40,995 nt of DNA. Source: Anaerolineae bacterium (GTDB lineage Bacteria; Chloroflexota; Anaerolineae; 4572-78; J111). Every line of letters begins with the position of its first letter. Within the stretch, counting starts at the first letter, position 1. Below the pieces are notes generated by a model. The model worked only from the letters and a program-made list of their open reading frames with translations, ran no database searches and had not been told where the DNA came from. The stretch is from the NCBI GenBank assembly GCA_016931895.1, contig JAFGDY010000133.1:1-40995 (forward strand), in the 5' to 3' direction. Shown in pieces: positions 18,601-26,100 of this stretch. A program made the position numbers and the translations under genes.

Positions 18601-19378
18601 CGATGGCGGTAATCGTGCCCGGCGGGACTCCGCACCTGGAGGTGAGCGTCTCAACTTTTGGCGCGATGATGAACTCCTGAGCGACGGCAATCTTGGGCAG
18701 GCCAAGCGGGTTAGGGTAGGGACCAAAATCCAGGCTGCGCGCCAGAGCGTCAATATCGTGAGCGGTCTGGTTCCAGGAGAGAACAGCGCCGGCAGCCGGT
18801 CTTTGGTAAAGGGGAAAATAGGCGCGCCGGGCCAAATCTTGCTTGATTGGCGATGCCTGACCGGAGGAAAGTTCCTCGACCAGTTCGGTGAAGGAGGTGA
18901 TGGCGGCGTCGTAGCACTTGGCATTGAGGGTAAAGGCGGTCTCATGGGGTGCCAGGGGAATGGGCCGCTGCTTGAGGATGTCGCCGGCGTCAACCAGGTT
19001 GGTCACAACATGCCAGGTGACGGCATGGTCTGTTTCTCGCTGCATAATTGCCCAAGAGGTAGCATGCGCGCCGGCGTATTTCGGCAGGGGGGCGTCGTGG
19101 TAGTTGATGGGGTAACGACGAGGCAGGGCCAAAACCTCTTTGGGCAGGATGCGCCAGTTGACGATGCTGAACAGGTAATCAAAGGGCCGGCTCATAAAGG
19201 CAACGAGGTCGGCGGCTGGTTCAGCACAAAGGAGGTTATTAGCCCTGGCCCAGTCATTGACCGTCGCATCGGGCGAGATGATGCCGTAAATTTCGTGACC
19301 GCGCCGGAGCAGAATTTTGGCGCATTGAATGAGCAGGGTGGTTTCACCAATAATAAAACAACTGAATTTGGGCATCAC
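9674..19378 (-). CDS. Formylating non-ribosomal peptide synthetase, F-(C)-A-T-C-A-T-E-C
   Basis: This 3234-residue enzyme assembles a short N-formylated peptide from carrier-bound amino acids. Domains by rough residue are: formyltransferase 1-300 (NYHDAPLPKYAG and VDAGDIL, the Asn/His/Asp set, then DFGPYPNPLGLPK); a C-terminal-half condensation domain 310-560 without HHxxxDG; A1 573-1070 (YTSGSTGRPKG, YGPTEATVW, YKTGDLARY); T1 with LGGHSLL near 1149; C1 1190-1620 (HHLVSDGW near 1344); A2 1678-2180 (YTSGSTGQPKG); T2 with LGGDSIL near 2264; epimerisation 2280-2720 (HHLAVDGVSWRIL near 2454, EGHGRE, SRTVGWFT); and a final C 2740-3234 (HHHLLLDGW near 2936). A1 pocket residues read D-F-W-N-I-C-F-V-W, the first five as in the threonine code; A2 reads D-I-E-F-V-F-G-V-V, which I cannot assign. 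T1 should therefore carry a formylated residue, and residue two should become D. No thioesterase, reductase, MbtH or phosphopantetheinyl transferase is visible. The GTG at 19378 or the ATG at 19375 may be used; the GAGG site is better spaced for the ATG. Confidence 0.95.
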   Translation of the reverse strand: MMPKFSCFIIGETTLLIQCAKILLRRGHEIYGIISPDATVNDWARANNLLCAEPAADLVAFMSRPFDYLFSIVNWRILPKEVLALPRRYPINYHDAPLPKYAGAHATSWAIMQRETDHAVTWHVVTNLVDAGDILKQRPIPLAPHETAFTLNAKCYDAAITSFTELVEELSSGQASPIKQDLARRAYFPLYQRPAAGAVLSWNQTAHDIDALARSLDFGPYPNPLGLPKIAVAQEFIIAPKVETLTSRCGVPPGTITAIEPDSIKVATTTYDLAFHHILTIDGQSLSIPDVVARLKLGQGSRLAELAPDTAQRLTRLNETLCQHEPFWVERLADLQPVSLPYARRGPLKQTKQTPKVLTPLSIPEEVAAFAQTWPRGELLLAAFAVYLARVGGSGCFDFGFRDARLRRDLAGLTGFFAPLAPLRVNIGYEQSFADIFDILQAETALVRCRQSYARDIIARYPTLSSSPKTVASPLAWPVIVEQGIDPDNDAPLPGAELTLALAPDESRLAGYWLYDPEILAEESVKTIDHQFMALLQAIARNPRQPIVDLPLLSDEERRHLLVDLAGSDLPAMDYPRQRCLHQLFEAQAGRAPEAVAVRFADQQLTYHELNGRANQLAHYLQARGVGPEVVVGIYVERSLEMMVGLLGILKAGGAYLPLEPAYPQRLAFMLEDSGVSILLTQARLRPGLPEHQAEVVYLDSDWDLISRESAANPVSPVEPENLAYVIYTSGSTGRPKGVQICHRSVVHLLETTRPLFDFNEEDVWTVFHSYAFDFSVWEIWMPLGCGSRLVIVPTQAIQSPTLFYDLLRAEQVTVLNQTPSAMRQLIHAQKETPPTGLALRLIVCGGETFPGEMLPALLEWNAPVWNFYGPTEATVWAAIHQAKAADAFLASIPIGRPLPDTQLYILDSRLQPVPIGVPGELYIGGAGLARGYLNRPDLTAETFIPNPFGGIKAEGGRRKDENGLSSSFIPHPSSLNPHPPSLLYKTGDLARYLADGVIEFLGRLDHQVKIRGFRVELGEIEAVLHQHPAVREGVVLAREDIPAEKRLVAYIVPGQSPAPTASELRAFLQDRLPDYMLPSAFVMLDAMPMTANKKLDRHALPPPGRSRPPLSGGFAPPRTIVEELLAGWWADLLGLEPIGAHDNFFELGGHSLLATQLVSRLRDTFQVEVSLSTLFETPTVSGLGNALMLLRQRSVNAPPILPVSAAEALPLSFAQQRLWFLHQLDPASAAYNVPTAIRLSGPLQVDALAHSLNQLAQRHAALRTTFTVVNGEPAQRIAPTLTLPLPVVDLSQLPAAEREIEAHRLATAESRQPFDLGRGPLWRTTLLRLAEQEHIFLLTLHHLVSDGWSRKIMFQDLSTLYRACAAGQPSPLANLPLQYADFALWQRQWLAARPESDDFPLRPQLDYWRQQLDDLPTLQLPTDRPRPTTQTFRGATYTFVLPGSLAESLRVLSQQEGVTLFMTLLAAFQTLLHRYTSQLDIPVGSPIANRRHREVENLIGFFVNTLVLRADLSGNPTFRELLARVRQVALDAYAQQDLPFDQLVEVLQPERDPGRHPLFQVMFSWQNEPPLQALALPGLTAAWLPVDPGAAQFDLSLELIQESEGLSGAFEYNTDLFDPPTIARLAGHFQMLLKGIVARPDERLSDLPLLSQVERHQLLVEWNGLASYISPPARCLHKLFESQAERTPAAVAVICLGHQAPELTYRELNRRANQLAHYLQKLGVGPETPVGLCFERSPEMVVSLLGILKAGGAYLPLDPDYPPERLAFMLADTQAPILLTQQQIAAKIENLTSKIAPLRVICLDTAGAVIARESVENPMSGATAENLAYIMYTSGSTGQPKGVMIEHHSLAWYAKTATAMYGLTANDRVLQFAPISFDISVEEIYPCLTCGATLALRAEEIAGSIPAFLEACRQGGITALFLPTAFWHELATGLANEPWRLPASLRLVSFGGEKVLPERVAAWRRAIGNRVQLMNGYGPTETTVVATLCQLSDTAEAAAWSASSIGRVIPGAQVYILDQNLQPAPVGVPGELHIGGEGVARGYLNQPKLTAARFIHNPFTGDEGGRMKAEDGEINFILHPSLFSPLPSPFPRLYKTGDMARYRSDGTIEYLGRFDQQVKIRGFRVELAEIEAILAQHPQVREALVIAQADKAGHNRLVAYIVPAQSPSATQPLTFKRDLHHFLKGKLPEYMLPAALALLEALPLTPNGKVDRRALPAVDLSDSAPVESFVAPRNRVEQILAELWGQALGFERVGIDDNFFELGGDSILSLQLIARANQAGLRLTPRQIFERQTIAGLAEVVDTAVVIEAEQGPVTGPLPLTPIQCWFFEQNFAAPHHWNMPVLFELEPSPEPTLVAQAIHHLLCHHDALRLRFGRYDPAGWQQINADLEEDASVVPLIETDVSTLSTPEQEAAIRAVAEELQAGLNLSTGPLLRAALFQLGPQKAAGLLIVVHHLAVDGVSWRILREDLQMAYRQLAQSEPLRLPAKTTSFKQWAELLSEYAQSDALRAEAAYWLNELPAQAARLPIDYPPAENTEASARVASASLDIEATHALLHQVPALYRSQVNEILLAGLALTLARWLAARGMDLKPLLIDLEGHGREEIGPGLDLSRTVGWFTTLFPVSLRLAVDASPEQAIQLVQQTLARIPRRGLGYGLLRYLNGEADLAAQLRALPQAEVSFNYLGQFEQAPPAGDFRLLPLSTTRRLTGPARGPANHRSHPLEVDCYIADGHLYVDWTYSELAHQQTTIAALADSFTTILRSLIAAGQAGQGRRYMPLDFPLARLDRPTIEQWVNNPSIEDIYPLSPLQQAMLAYTQAAPGSSVYRVQWACTLHGHLDIAAFRRAWQRVVERHPMLRTAFMWQGLAEPLQVVHQQASLPWEYHNWQEMSLTQQQVKLAELLQADHARGFDLTSPPLMRLTLIQTGAKTCEFIWNHHHLLLDGWSTYPLWRDVFTFYEAFCRGEIPPATLPAPPYRAYIAWLRELETLKVSKTFRVWKPQNDLLRPADYDEQQLRLSPDTTSRLQSFAQQHHLTLNSVTQGVWALLLRYYTGRDRVTFWTVVSDRPTAADFEMMVGLLINILPAPVDISPAMPLIPWLTRLQQQQVELRQQREHDPPFILSPGERENFNPLFESLLRFQNYPVSPVLTGEEVAPKSGRRPEIRNTRWIDRWPYPLNVEVIPGSRLLLQISYQQNSFKKETIQQILNRFQRLLEAFMVNSQQSLAALLGLLETEGT
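10395..10423. repeat. Palindromic element inside the last condensation domain
   Basis: A 13-bp stem (10395-10407, ACCCTAAAGGTCT, with 10411-10423) has a three-base loop. It is flanked by GGTTTCCA at 10386-10393 and 10421-10428; the second copy overlaps the stem end. It encodes residues around 2985-2995 of the synthetase (ETLKVSKTFRVW). It replaces the segment that normally follows YIAWL in condensation domains. Confidence 0.8.
13099..13193. repeat. Heptamer repeat array inside adenylation domain 2
   Basis: Two exact GGATGAA units (13137-13150), preceded by degenerate purine heptamers, face four inverted units TTCCGCC/TTCATCC (13166-13193). The array encodes about 30 low-complexity residues between FIHNPFTG and LYKTGD, a surface loop between motifs A6 and A7. 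Confidence 0.75.
16440..16527. repeat. Heptamer repeat array inside adenylation domain 1
   Basis: Six GGATGAG/GGATGAA-type heptamers (16440-16481; two are degenerate) face five inverted units TTCATCC/TTCCGCC/TTTATCC (16493-16527) across an 11-base spacer. It encodes about 30 residues between FIPNPFGG and LLYKTGD. This is the same A6-A7 loop as in adenylation domain 2. Confidence 0.85.
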
Positions 19379-19382
19379 GCCT

Positions 19383-19526
19383 CTACTCTATCCAGCCTAA
19401 ACGGTGGGGCGACCCACAGTAGCACTGAAATAATGGATAAGCCAGCTTTTCTGTGGTGCTTTTGTAGTTGATGGTGATTTGTTCGCCGACCTTAATGTGG
19501 CGCAAGGCGACGAGGCTGAACCGTTC
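19383..19526 (-). pseudogene. C-terminal remnant of a SET-domain (protein-lysine methyltransferase) gene
   Basis: The frame reads ERFSLVALRHIKVGEQITIN, then Y, and later FQCYCGSPHRLGWIE before TAG at 19383-19385. This is the closing part of a SET domain: the LVALRDIKxGEEITINY core and the post-SET CxCGSPxC motif. The third Cys of the post-SET zinc site is replaced by Arg. A stop (19539-19541) closes the frame upstream, and no ATG, GTG or ribosome site is available, so the catalytic GxG and NHS segments are absent. The stop lies four bases before the synthetase start, the spacing of a translationally coupled gene. I infer that an intact SET gene once preceded the synthetase in an operon. Alternatively it is a 40-odd-residue frame read by coupling, which is less likely. 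Confidence 0.65.
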
Positions 19527-19527
19527 T

Positions 19528-22500
19528 TTACAACTTTCTCATGATGCCGTCCAGCAAAACATCCCTGGACTTGCCGGGTTTTTCGCGCTTTTGGTCAAGT
19601 TGGCCTTGCGAATCGGCCAACTTTTGGTTCAGGAGGTGTATCCGCCGGCCTAAGACGCGAATGACCCCCTGGGCAACCTCACTCCGGTCGGCCAGCAACT
19701 CATAAAAGGGGGACTGGTCCAGGCGCAACAGGCGGGTATCCTCCAGCGCCGTGGCCGCGGCCGAATGTAACTCGGATTCAAACAGGGCTATTTCTCCCAA
19801 AATGTCGCCGTTGCCCAGTTCAGCCAGGGTTTGTTGGTCGTCATGCACCCGGACGCGACCTTCAAAGATCAGATACAAACTATGGCCCGGTTCACCTTTG
19901 GCAAAAATTGTTTCGCCACTCTTGACCTCTACCTCTTCCAGGATAGAAGCGACTTCGGCCAGCGCTTCTTCGGGGGTCTCGGCAAAAATATCTACGGCTT
20001 TCAAAGCAAAAACCTTTTCTATGGTTGATAACATGGTCACTTTGGCTCCGTTTCTAACTGCTTGCAAATGTTGCGCTACCCGCGCCACCTGGGGACTGGG
20101 GTCGTTGCAGGCTGTAAGGGGGGGCCAATATCCGGCCGGGGCCAACTTGATCAGGGCCCACAGGGCGGTTTCCCGCACCATGGGATTGGCCGCCGCGAGG
20201 GCTTTGCTGACAACCGGCGCGGCCTCCGTAAGAGAGAGGTGGGCTATGGCATCCAGGGCGCAGGCTGTAATCCAGTCGCCGAGTCGGTTATCTGGTTGGG
20301 ACAGCTCGACCAGTCGCTGGGATTGGCCCAATTTTTGTTGAGGAAAAACAGCCGTTAATTGTTCCAGTCGGCGCTGGGGAGAAATCGTCTCGTCAAACAG
20401 GGGCAGTAATATCGCTTTTAATTCCGCCGGCAGCAAAAGGTCAATGACTTCCAGGGCATAGGCTCTTTTTTCAGCCGAGCTATCCCGCAGGGCCTCTTGA
20501 GCCTGTAGAATTGAGGCCGAGTCGTGTACAAAAGAAAGCAGCAAAAAAAGACAGGCCTGGTTTTGCGCCAATTCATGATGCAGGGCGCGCCGGAGGGGTT
20601 TTAAGATCTCGTCTTCACCCAGGTCGGTCAGGCTCATCAGCAGCCAGGTGGTGTCGGCGACTTCTTGCTTGAGACGGTCACGAATCAAGGCCGCCTCTTC
20701 CGGCTCAGGGCGATAGCCGCACCCGTTCAACGATTTTAACACCTGTAGACGAACATCCCGGTCAGGATAATCCAGCTTATCGCGCAGCAGGGCGATGACC
20801 TGGTTTCCCCGCATACGGCCGCAGACCCGGGCCAGCCGGATCAAGGTCTGGCGGGATTGGCCGGGGCGGTCAAAAGCGGCCCGCACTTGTGGCAGCGCCG
20901 CCTCGCCTCCGGCTGCCAGGGCCGAAAACGCCGCGGTGGACAGGTTAGGCGTAGATAAAGCTTGAATGACCAACGGCCACAATTGCGGGGCCCGCAGTTT
21001 ACCTGCTGCCACCAGGGCGGCCCGTTGAACCACGACGTTTTCGTTTTGCAGTAAATTCTGGAGGGGTTGGTAAAAACTACTAATGCCCACTTCTCCCAAA
21101 ACTTGGGCGGCAAAGGCGCGTTCCGCGCTATCAGGCGCGGCGACGGCTTGCAACAATTGTTGCCCGGCGATGAGCACGCCCTCAATGCCGCCGCTGCGGA
21201 GCAAGCCAATCAGCGCGCCTTGCCGGATTTGAGGGTTGGCGTCATCCAGATAAGGTTTTACATTTTCCACCACGTCTGCGCCGCCCAGGGCGGCCAGAGC
21301 GCGCAGAGCCGCCGCTCGCACCAGGACCACCTGTTCATACGTCACAACCAACCTGACAGCGCGCAGGGCCGAGGTCGCCTGCCGGCGTTCAATACGCCGC
21401 AGCGCCTCCAGCCGCACTTCCGGGGCAGGATGGCGCAAGGCTCGACGCAGAAATGTGTCAAGCGACTCGTGCTCAATTTCTTCCAGGACATCCAAAGCGT
21501 AGAGAACCTGGCCCACGTGCGGACTATTAAGTCCTTGCTGCAACACGGCCAGGCTGGACCCATCGGCCAGGGCCAGCAAATCACCCTCCAGCCGGCGCCG
21601 GGTCAGGGCTTGGGTCAGAACGACGGCGTATTGCCGGTTTAATAAAAAGATAAGGATAATCCAGCCTACCAGGATGACGAGCAAAATATAATAAAGCTGG
21701 ATGGCCCCAAACGTCAGATAGTTGGTTAAAACCAGCAAGAGAATGCCGGCCACCCCCCCGGCCATGGGTTCGACGACGCTCTCCACCGCCGTTTGAACCT
21801 GTAATTGTTGTTGAGCCGGGAGGGGTTGGTAGAGAACCAGTCCACCGGAGCGGTAAATCGAATATCTGAGGCTACTGTCAAATAACTTGGCGGCGGTGGT
21901 CAGCCAGAAAATAAACGCAATTGGTCCCCAGCCGGTGCCAATGATGATGACCAATATGGCGCCGATAGCGACCATTGTCGGCAGCGAGAGTAGCCCACCC
22001 AACAAGCCGTATCGTTCCATAAACGGTCCTGAGATGAAAATCCGGCTGACCAGTGAGAGTATTCCGGCCATCGCCAAAAAGTTGCCTATAAAAGCGGCCA
22101 GTTGGTCGGCGTTGGTATAGCGAACCTGGGCGCGGTCAAAAAAGGCGTTGTCAACAACATAATAGCTGAGCAAGGCCGTGGCAGACAGGGCAAAAATTAA
22201 GACGATGTAACGATTTTTGAAGAAATCCAGGTATGATTTTTGCTCTTTGGCCGGTTGAGACCGTTGACGTTGGAGGGTATCAACGGGGGCAGCAAGCTGG
22301 TCGTGGTACAGGTGGGCAATATAGAGAAGCATCCCCAGCGAACCGGCCACGCCGCCGGCCGCCACCAGCAGCAGGTTGGGTGTGCCGATGAGGGCCACGA
22401 GGTAGCTCATGGCAAAGCCGCTGATAATCGTGGCCGTTACCTCTCCAGAACCGACCAGGCCAAACAGGCGTTTGCCCTGGCGTAAATTGAACAGCCGGCT

Positions 22501-22905
22501 GGCCAAGCCCCAAAATTCCAGGCCGGTCAGGGCCCACAACATTTCAAACCAAATCATCAGGGCTAACGTTGGCCACCTGGCCCCGGTTAGCCCCAGTACC
22601 AAGCGAAAGGCGCCCAGTCCCATCAATAACATGCTCAAGTTAGCCACCAGCAGCGCCTTAAAGGAGAGATGTTCTTCCAGCCTGGTATAGACGAATCCAA
22701 CCAGGCTGACCGCGACAGCTACGCCGATATAAACATAGGGCAAGGCCTGGGCGCTATACGCATTGATGAATAAAGCGCTGGCCGCGGCGCTGGTAAAAAC
22801 TTTGGCAATCCCTATGAAAAGCGAATGCACCAGCAGCAGCATGACCAGTTGCCCCTCGCCGGGGCGAATATTTAAGGCAACCGATAGTCTATTCAGAATG
22901 GACAT
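19528..22905 (-). CDS. Transporter-like membrane protein fused to HEAT repeats and a cyclic-nucleotide-binding-type domain
   Basis: The first ~430 of 1125 residues form about 10-12 membrane segments, with features of the MFS / ADP-ATP-exchanger-like group (LFGLVGSGEVTATIISGFAM near 170). Residues 440-940 are HEAT-like helical repeats (for example HPAPEVRLEALRRIERR and NPQIRQGALIGLLRSGG). Residues 969-1090 are a cNMP-binding beta roll (KSGETIFAKGEPGHSLYLIF, GDILGEIALFESELHSAAAT), and a short coiled tail follows. In the phosphate-binding cassette the usual Arg before S/T-A is His, so nucleotide binding is doubtful. Such fusions occur in Chloroflexota and Cyanobacteria without an assigned substrate. 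A GGGAG abuts the ATG at 22905, unusually close, but an in-frame stop lies just upstream. It lies upstream of the synthetase on the same strand and could be its exporter (inference). Confidence 0.92.
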   Translation of the reverse strand: MSILNRLSVALNIRPGEGQLVMLLLVHSLFIGIAKVFTSAAASALFINAYSAQALPYVYIGVAVAVSLVGFVYTRLEEHLSFKALLVANLSMLLMGLGAFRLVLGLTGARWPTLALMIWFEMLWALTGLEFWGLASRLFNLRQGKRLFGLVGSGEVTATIISGFAMSYLVALIGTPNLLLVAAGGVAGSLGMLLYIAHLYHDQLAAPVDTLQRQRSQPAKEQKSYLDFFKNRYIVLIFALSATALLSYYVVDNAFFDRAQVRYTNADQLAAFIGNFLAMAGILSLVSRIFISGPFMERYGLLGGLLSLPTMVAIGAILVIIIGTGWGPIAFIFWLTTAAKLFDSSLRYSIYRSGGLVLYQPLPAQQQLQVQTAVESVVEPMAGGVAGILLLVLTNYLTFGAIQLYYILLVILVGWIILIFLLNRQYAVVLTQALTRRRLEGDLLALADGSSLAVLQQGLNSPHVGQVLYALDVLEEIEHESLDTFLRRALRHPAPEVRLEALRRIERRQATSALRAVRLVVTYEQVVLVRAAALRALAALGGADVVENVKPYLDDANPQIRQGALIGLLRSGGIEGVLIAGQQLLQAVAAPDSAERAFAAQVLGEVGISSFYQPLQNLLQNENVVVQRAALVAAGKLRAPQLWPLVIQALSTPNLSTAAFSALAAGGEAALPQVRAAFDRPGQSRQTLIRLARVCGRMRGNQVIALLRDKLDYPDRDVRLQVLKSLNGCGYRPEPEEAALIRDRLKQEVADTTWLLMSLTDLGEDEILKPLRRALHHELAQNQACLFLLLSFVHDSASILQAQEALRDSSAEKRAYALEVIDLLLPAELKAILLPLFDETISPQRRLEQLTAVFPQQKLGQSQRLVELSQPDNRLGDWITACALDAIAHLSLTEAAPVVSKALAAANPMVRETALWALIKLAPAGYWPPLTACNDPSPQVARVAQHLQAVRNGAKVTMLSTIEKVFALKAVDIFAETPEEALAEVASILEEVEVKSGETIFAKGEPGHSLYLIFEGRVRVHDDQQTLAELGNGDILGEIALFESELHSAAATALEDTRLLRLDQSPFYELLADRSEVAQGVIRVLGRRIHLLNQKLADSQGQLDQKREKPGKSRDVLLDGIMRKL

Positions 22906-22946
22906 CTCCCTAATGCATCTGGCACGCTGATTGTTTGAATGTGGCT

Positions 22947-22979
22947 AGATTGGGCCAGTCTCAAAGACTGGCCCAATCT
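22947..22979. repeat. Palindrome with 14-bp stem between two minus-strand genes
   Basis: The arm AGATTGGGCCAGTC (22947-22960) pairs perfectly with GACTGGCCCAATCT (22966-22979) around a TCAAA loop. It lies 42 bases upstream of the ATG at 22905 and 140 bases after the lipoprotein stop at 23120. No T-run follows on the minus strand, so it is more likely a dispersed palindrome than a classical terminator. Confidence 0.6.
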
Positions 22980-23119
22980 CAAAGCATCAGGCTGACATTG
23001 GCACTAAATATACAAAACTGGGGAGTAAGTTCAAAACCTGCTCCCCAGTAATGATAATATGAATTGCGGAACGGTTCATTATTATTAAATTTGTCTATCA
23101 ACCATTCCGGGTCAGGAGG

Positions 23120-26100
23120 CTATCCACCTCCACCCCCCGCCGATGGTTCCTGAGTTGGTGGCGGTGGTGGTTCCTGGGTTGGCGGCGGCGGTTCCTCGGT
23201 CGGCGGCGGTTCCTCGGTCGGTGGTGGCGGTGGTTCCTCGGTCGGTGGGGGCGGTGGTTCCTCGGTCGGTGGCGGTGGTTCCTGGGTTGGCGGTGCCGGC
23301 GGTTCCTGGGTTGGTGGTGGGCTTAAGACATAGAAAAATGTCCACCAGGGGCTTTGCGGGCCGGGATTGCCGGCGGCGTCCATACCCCAGACTCGCCAGC
23401 GGCCTTGCGCTGCCCCATTCCACTCAAAAGCATACACCGGGTCAACCACCGAGAATTGGCCTACTCCTTCAATCTCAACCACATAGCCCACCGCATTGGC
23501 TACAGACCCCCACTGTAAGGCGACACGGGAGGTGGTGGCATCAATCTGGGTGCCATCGGCCGGGAAGGGATTGCCGGGAGTCTCGGTGACGGGGAGAATG
23601 GTTGGGCCAGGTTCAGTGGTTGGTTGAGGTTGCGGTTCGGTAGTGGGTTCGGTGGTTGGTTGCGGCTGCGGTTCCGGTGGGGTATAAACATAGGTAAACT
23701 GCCACCAGGGACTTTGAGTCCCCGCGGCGCCGGCGGCATCTATTGCCCACGCTCGCCAGCGAATTGGATTGGTTCCATTCCACTCCATCGAACAGGCATT
23801 AACCGGGCAGGCAATTCCACCTACGCCCTCAATTTCAAAGTTATATCCGGCGGCATTGGGGATTGCATCCCATTGCAGGGCAATGATATTGGTGGTGCCG
23901 TTGACCGTGGCTCCATCGGCCGGGTAAGGGTTGCCAGGCGCGGGCAGGACGTTTGGATTGGGAGGGGTCACTTGTGATTGGTAAGCAAATTCAAACCAAT
24001 CGCTTTTCGCGCCGGGATTATTGGCCGCGTCAACCGCCGCTACGCGCCAGCGACCCCGTTGCAGATTCGGGTCCCAGTTCAACACGTAGGTCGTTTCAGT
24101 CACTCCGATGACTTGCAGATTACCGGGGTCGGAGTCGGCGCACCATTTACCCGGCCCACACTTGTCAAAGAAGTCAACCTCAACCACGTAGCCCACAGCC
24201 TGGTCCACCGCTGACCAGGCCAGGCTAAACTGGGGCGTATTCGACACAAAGCCGTTGGCCGGACTATTGAGGACGGGAGCAGGAAGAGGTGTAGACGGCA
24301 TTGGGCCAGGGCCAGGAGGGGTGTCGGGGTCTCCACCCTCAAGCAGCACCGTTAACGTTTGCCAATCACTGGGCGGTCCATCCCCATCGTTGTTCCTGCC
24401 CCACACGCGCCATTGCCATGTTTCTACGGGTTGTTGGGCCAAAAGAGGCGCGCCGGTCAGACTGGCAAAGAGGTCGCTCAATTGCAATGGCGCTTGCGCC
24501 AGTTCCGCCATCAGTTGCACGGGAATAAAGATAAACTCCGGTGTCGTCACCTCAAACGTTTTAGATTTGCCGCTGCTGGATTTGATTTCGATAACGTACC
24601 GGATATTCTCGCCGGGGAGCGGCTCCCAGGTCAATTTGATCGGCTGATTGGCCGGCACCGGCGGCAGTTGGATAGTAATTTTCGGCGGCTGGGTCGGCGG
24701 CCCAGGGGGTACAGGAGGGGCCTGGTAAGAGAAAGACAACCAATCGGTTCTGGAGCTGGAAACGCCATCGGTGTTGACTATCCAGAGTTGCCAGCGATAG
24801 GCTTCTTTGAGATTGAAGCCAAATTTGCCTACAGCCAGTTGGTAACTGGTCGTCGTCACCCCTTCGAGAACGAGGTCGCGCCACGTCCCATTTTCGTACC
24901 GCTGAATTTGAATGCCGTACCGCAACACATTCGCATTCGGCACCGACTGCCATTGCAGGTTGATGGGGACGGTTTTATCGCTAAAAATGGTGCCGTCGAG
25001 GGTGATAGGTACCGGCGGTCGGGGCGGGTCAACGCAGTTGGGGGTGGGACAGGGTTGATAGAACACGTGTCGCCACTCGCTTTTGGGGCCTTCTCGATTT
25101 TGAGCATCTACCGCCCAGACACGCCATCGGAATAAAGTGAGATTATTGGGGGCGGTGTCAACATACCAGGTGTCGCTCGTTTCGGCGATTTTGGTTTTGC
25201 CCCCCACATTGCTGCACCATTTACCGGCCTGGCAGATGTCGTGAGCATCAATCTCCACCCGGTATTTTCTGGCGTTCGCCACCGATTTCCACTCCAGGAT
25301 GGTCTGGCGAGAGGTATGATTAAAGACGGCGCCGTCGGCCGGATAGAGTAATTTGGGCGTGCTCAGTCCAGGAATCACCTCGACGCGCAGCCCGGCCGTG
25401 GTTTCGCCAGCCGGATTTTTGGTGTATAACGTAAAGTCGGTCGTACGTTTCAGTTTAATAACCTGTTTACCCGGAGAAACCAGAGGGTCGCGGTGGTCTT
25501 CATAGACCAGATAGGCCACCGTGTTCAGACCGCCCTCTAAATCCCAACTCAACACCACCTCCTCATCAGGATTGATGATAGTGCGGTCGGCGACGAATTT
25601 ATAGATGACCGGCTTGGTTTGAGGCGGCGGCGGTGGCGTCGGTGGAGCGCCGGGCGAAGGTGGGGGCGGCACATTCACAATTGGCAGTTGCGCCACATTA
25701 CTGGGCGAGGAATATTGAGCATTGGCCGAAATCCAACCCCGCCTGTCGCTGTCGGAGGGATAAACAACCTGCCACCACGTTCCCTCCGGGTTTTTGCCCG
25801 TAATCTGCGCAGATTGACCATACGCCAGCACGCCCAGAATCGGGTAATTGGTGCCCGGCCCGGCCCGGACATACAACCCCTTCACAATAATCGTGGCGCG
25901 CGGGCTACTGCTGACAATGCTGACCGGTTGCGCGCCGCTGACGGCCTGGCTCGGCTCGACCAGGCTGGGAGGGGCAACCAGGGTAGGGGTAGGCGCAACC
26001 GCGCCCTCTCCCGGCGCAGACGGTTGTTCGGGGAGGACGGACTGGGAGGCGCTTACCGTGACCACGTGGGGGTCGCTTGCCTGGTTTTTTACATTATACG

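Noticed and set aside
18758-19471. Long plus-strand frame (237 codons) opposite the start of the synthetase
   Set aside because: It is antisense to clear formyltransferase coding sequence and shows no protein motif; long shadow frames are expected in GC-rich DNA.
19528-22905. True ADP/ATP translocase
   Set aside because: The membrane half only resembles that group loosely, and the HEAT and cNMP-type domains make a specific substrate claim unsafe.
23143-23325. Tandem repeats considered as a CRISPR array
   Set aside because: The units are contiguous without unique spacers and encode an in-frame Pro-Thr-Glu tail; no cas genes are nearby.
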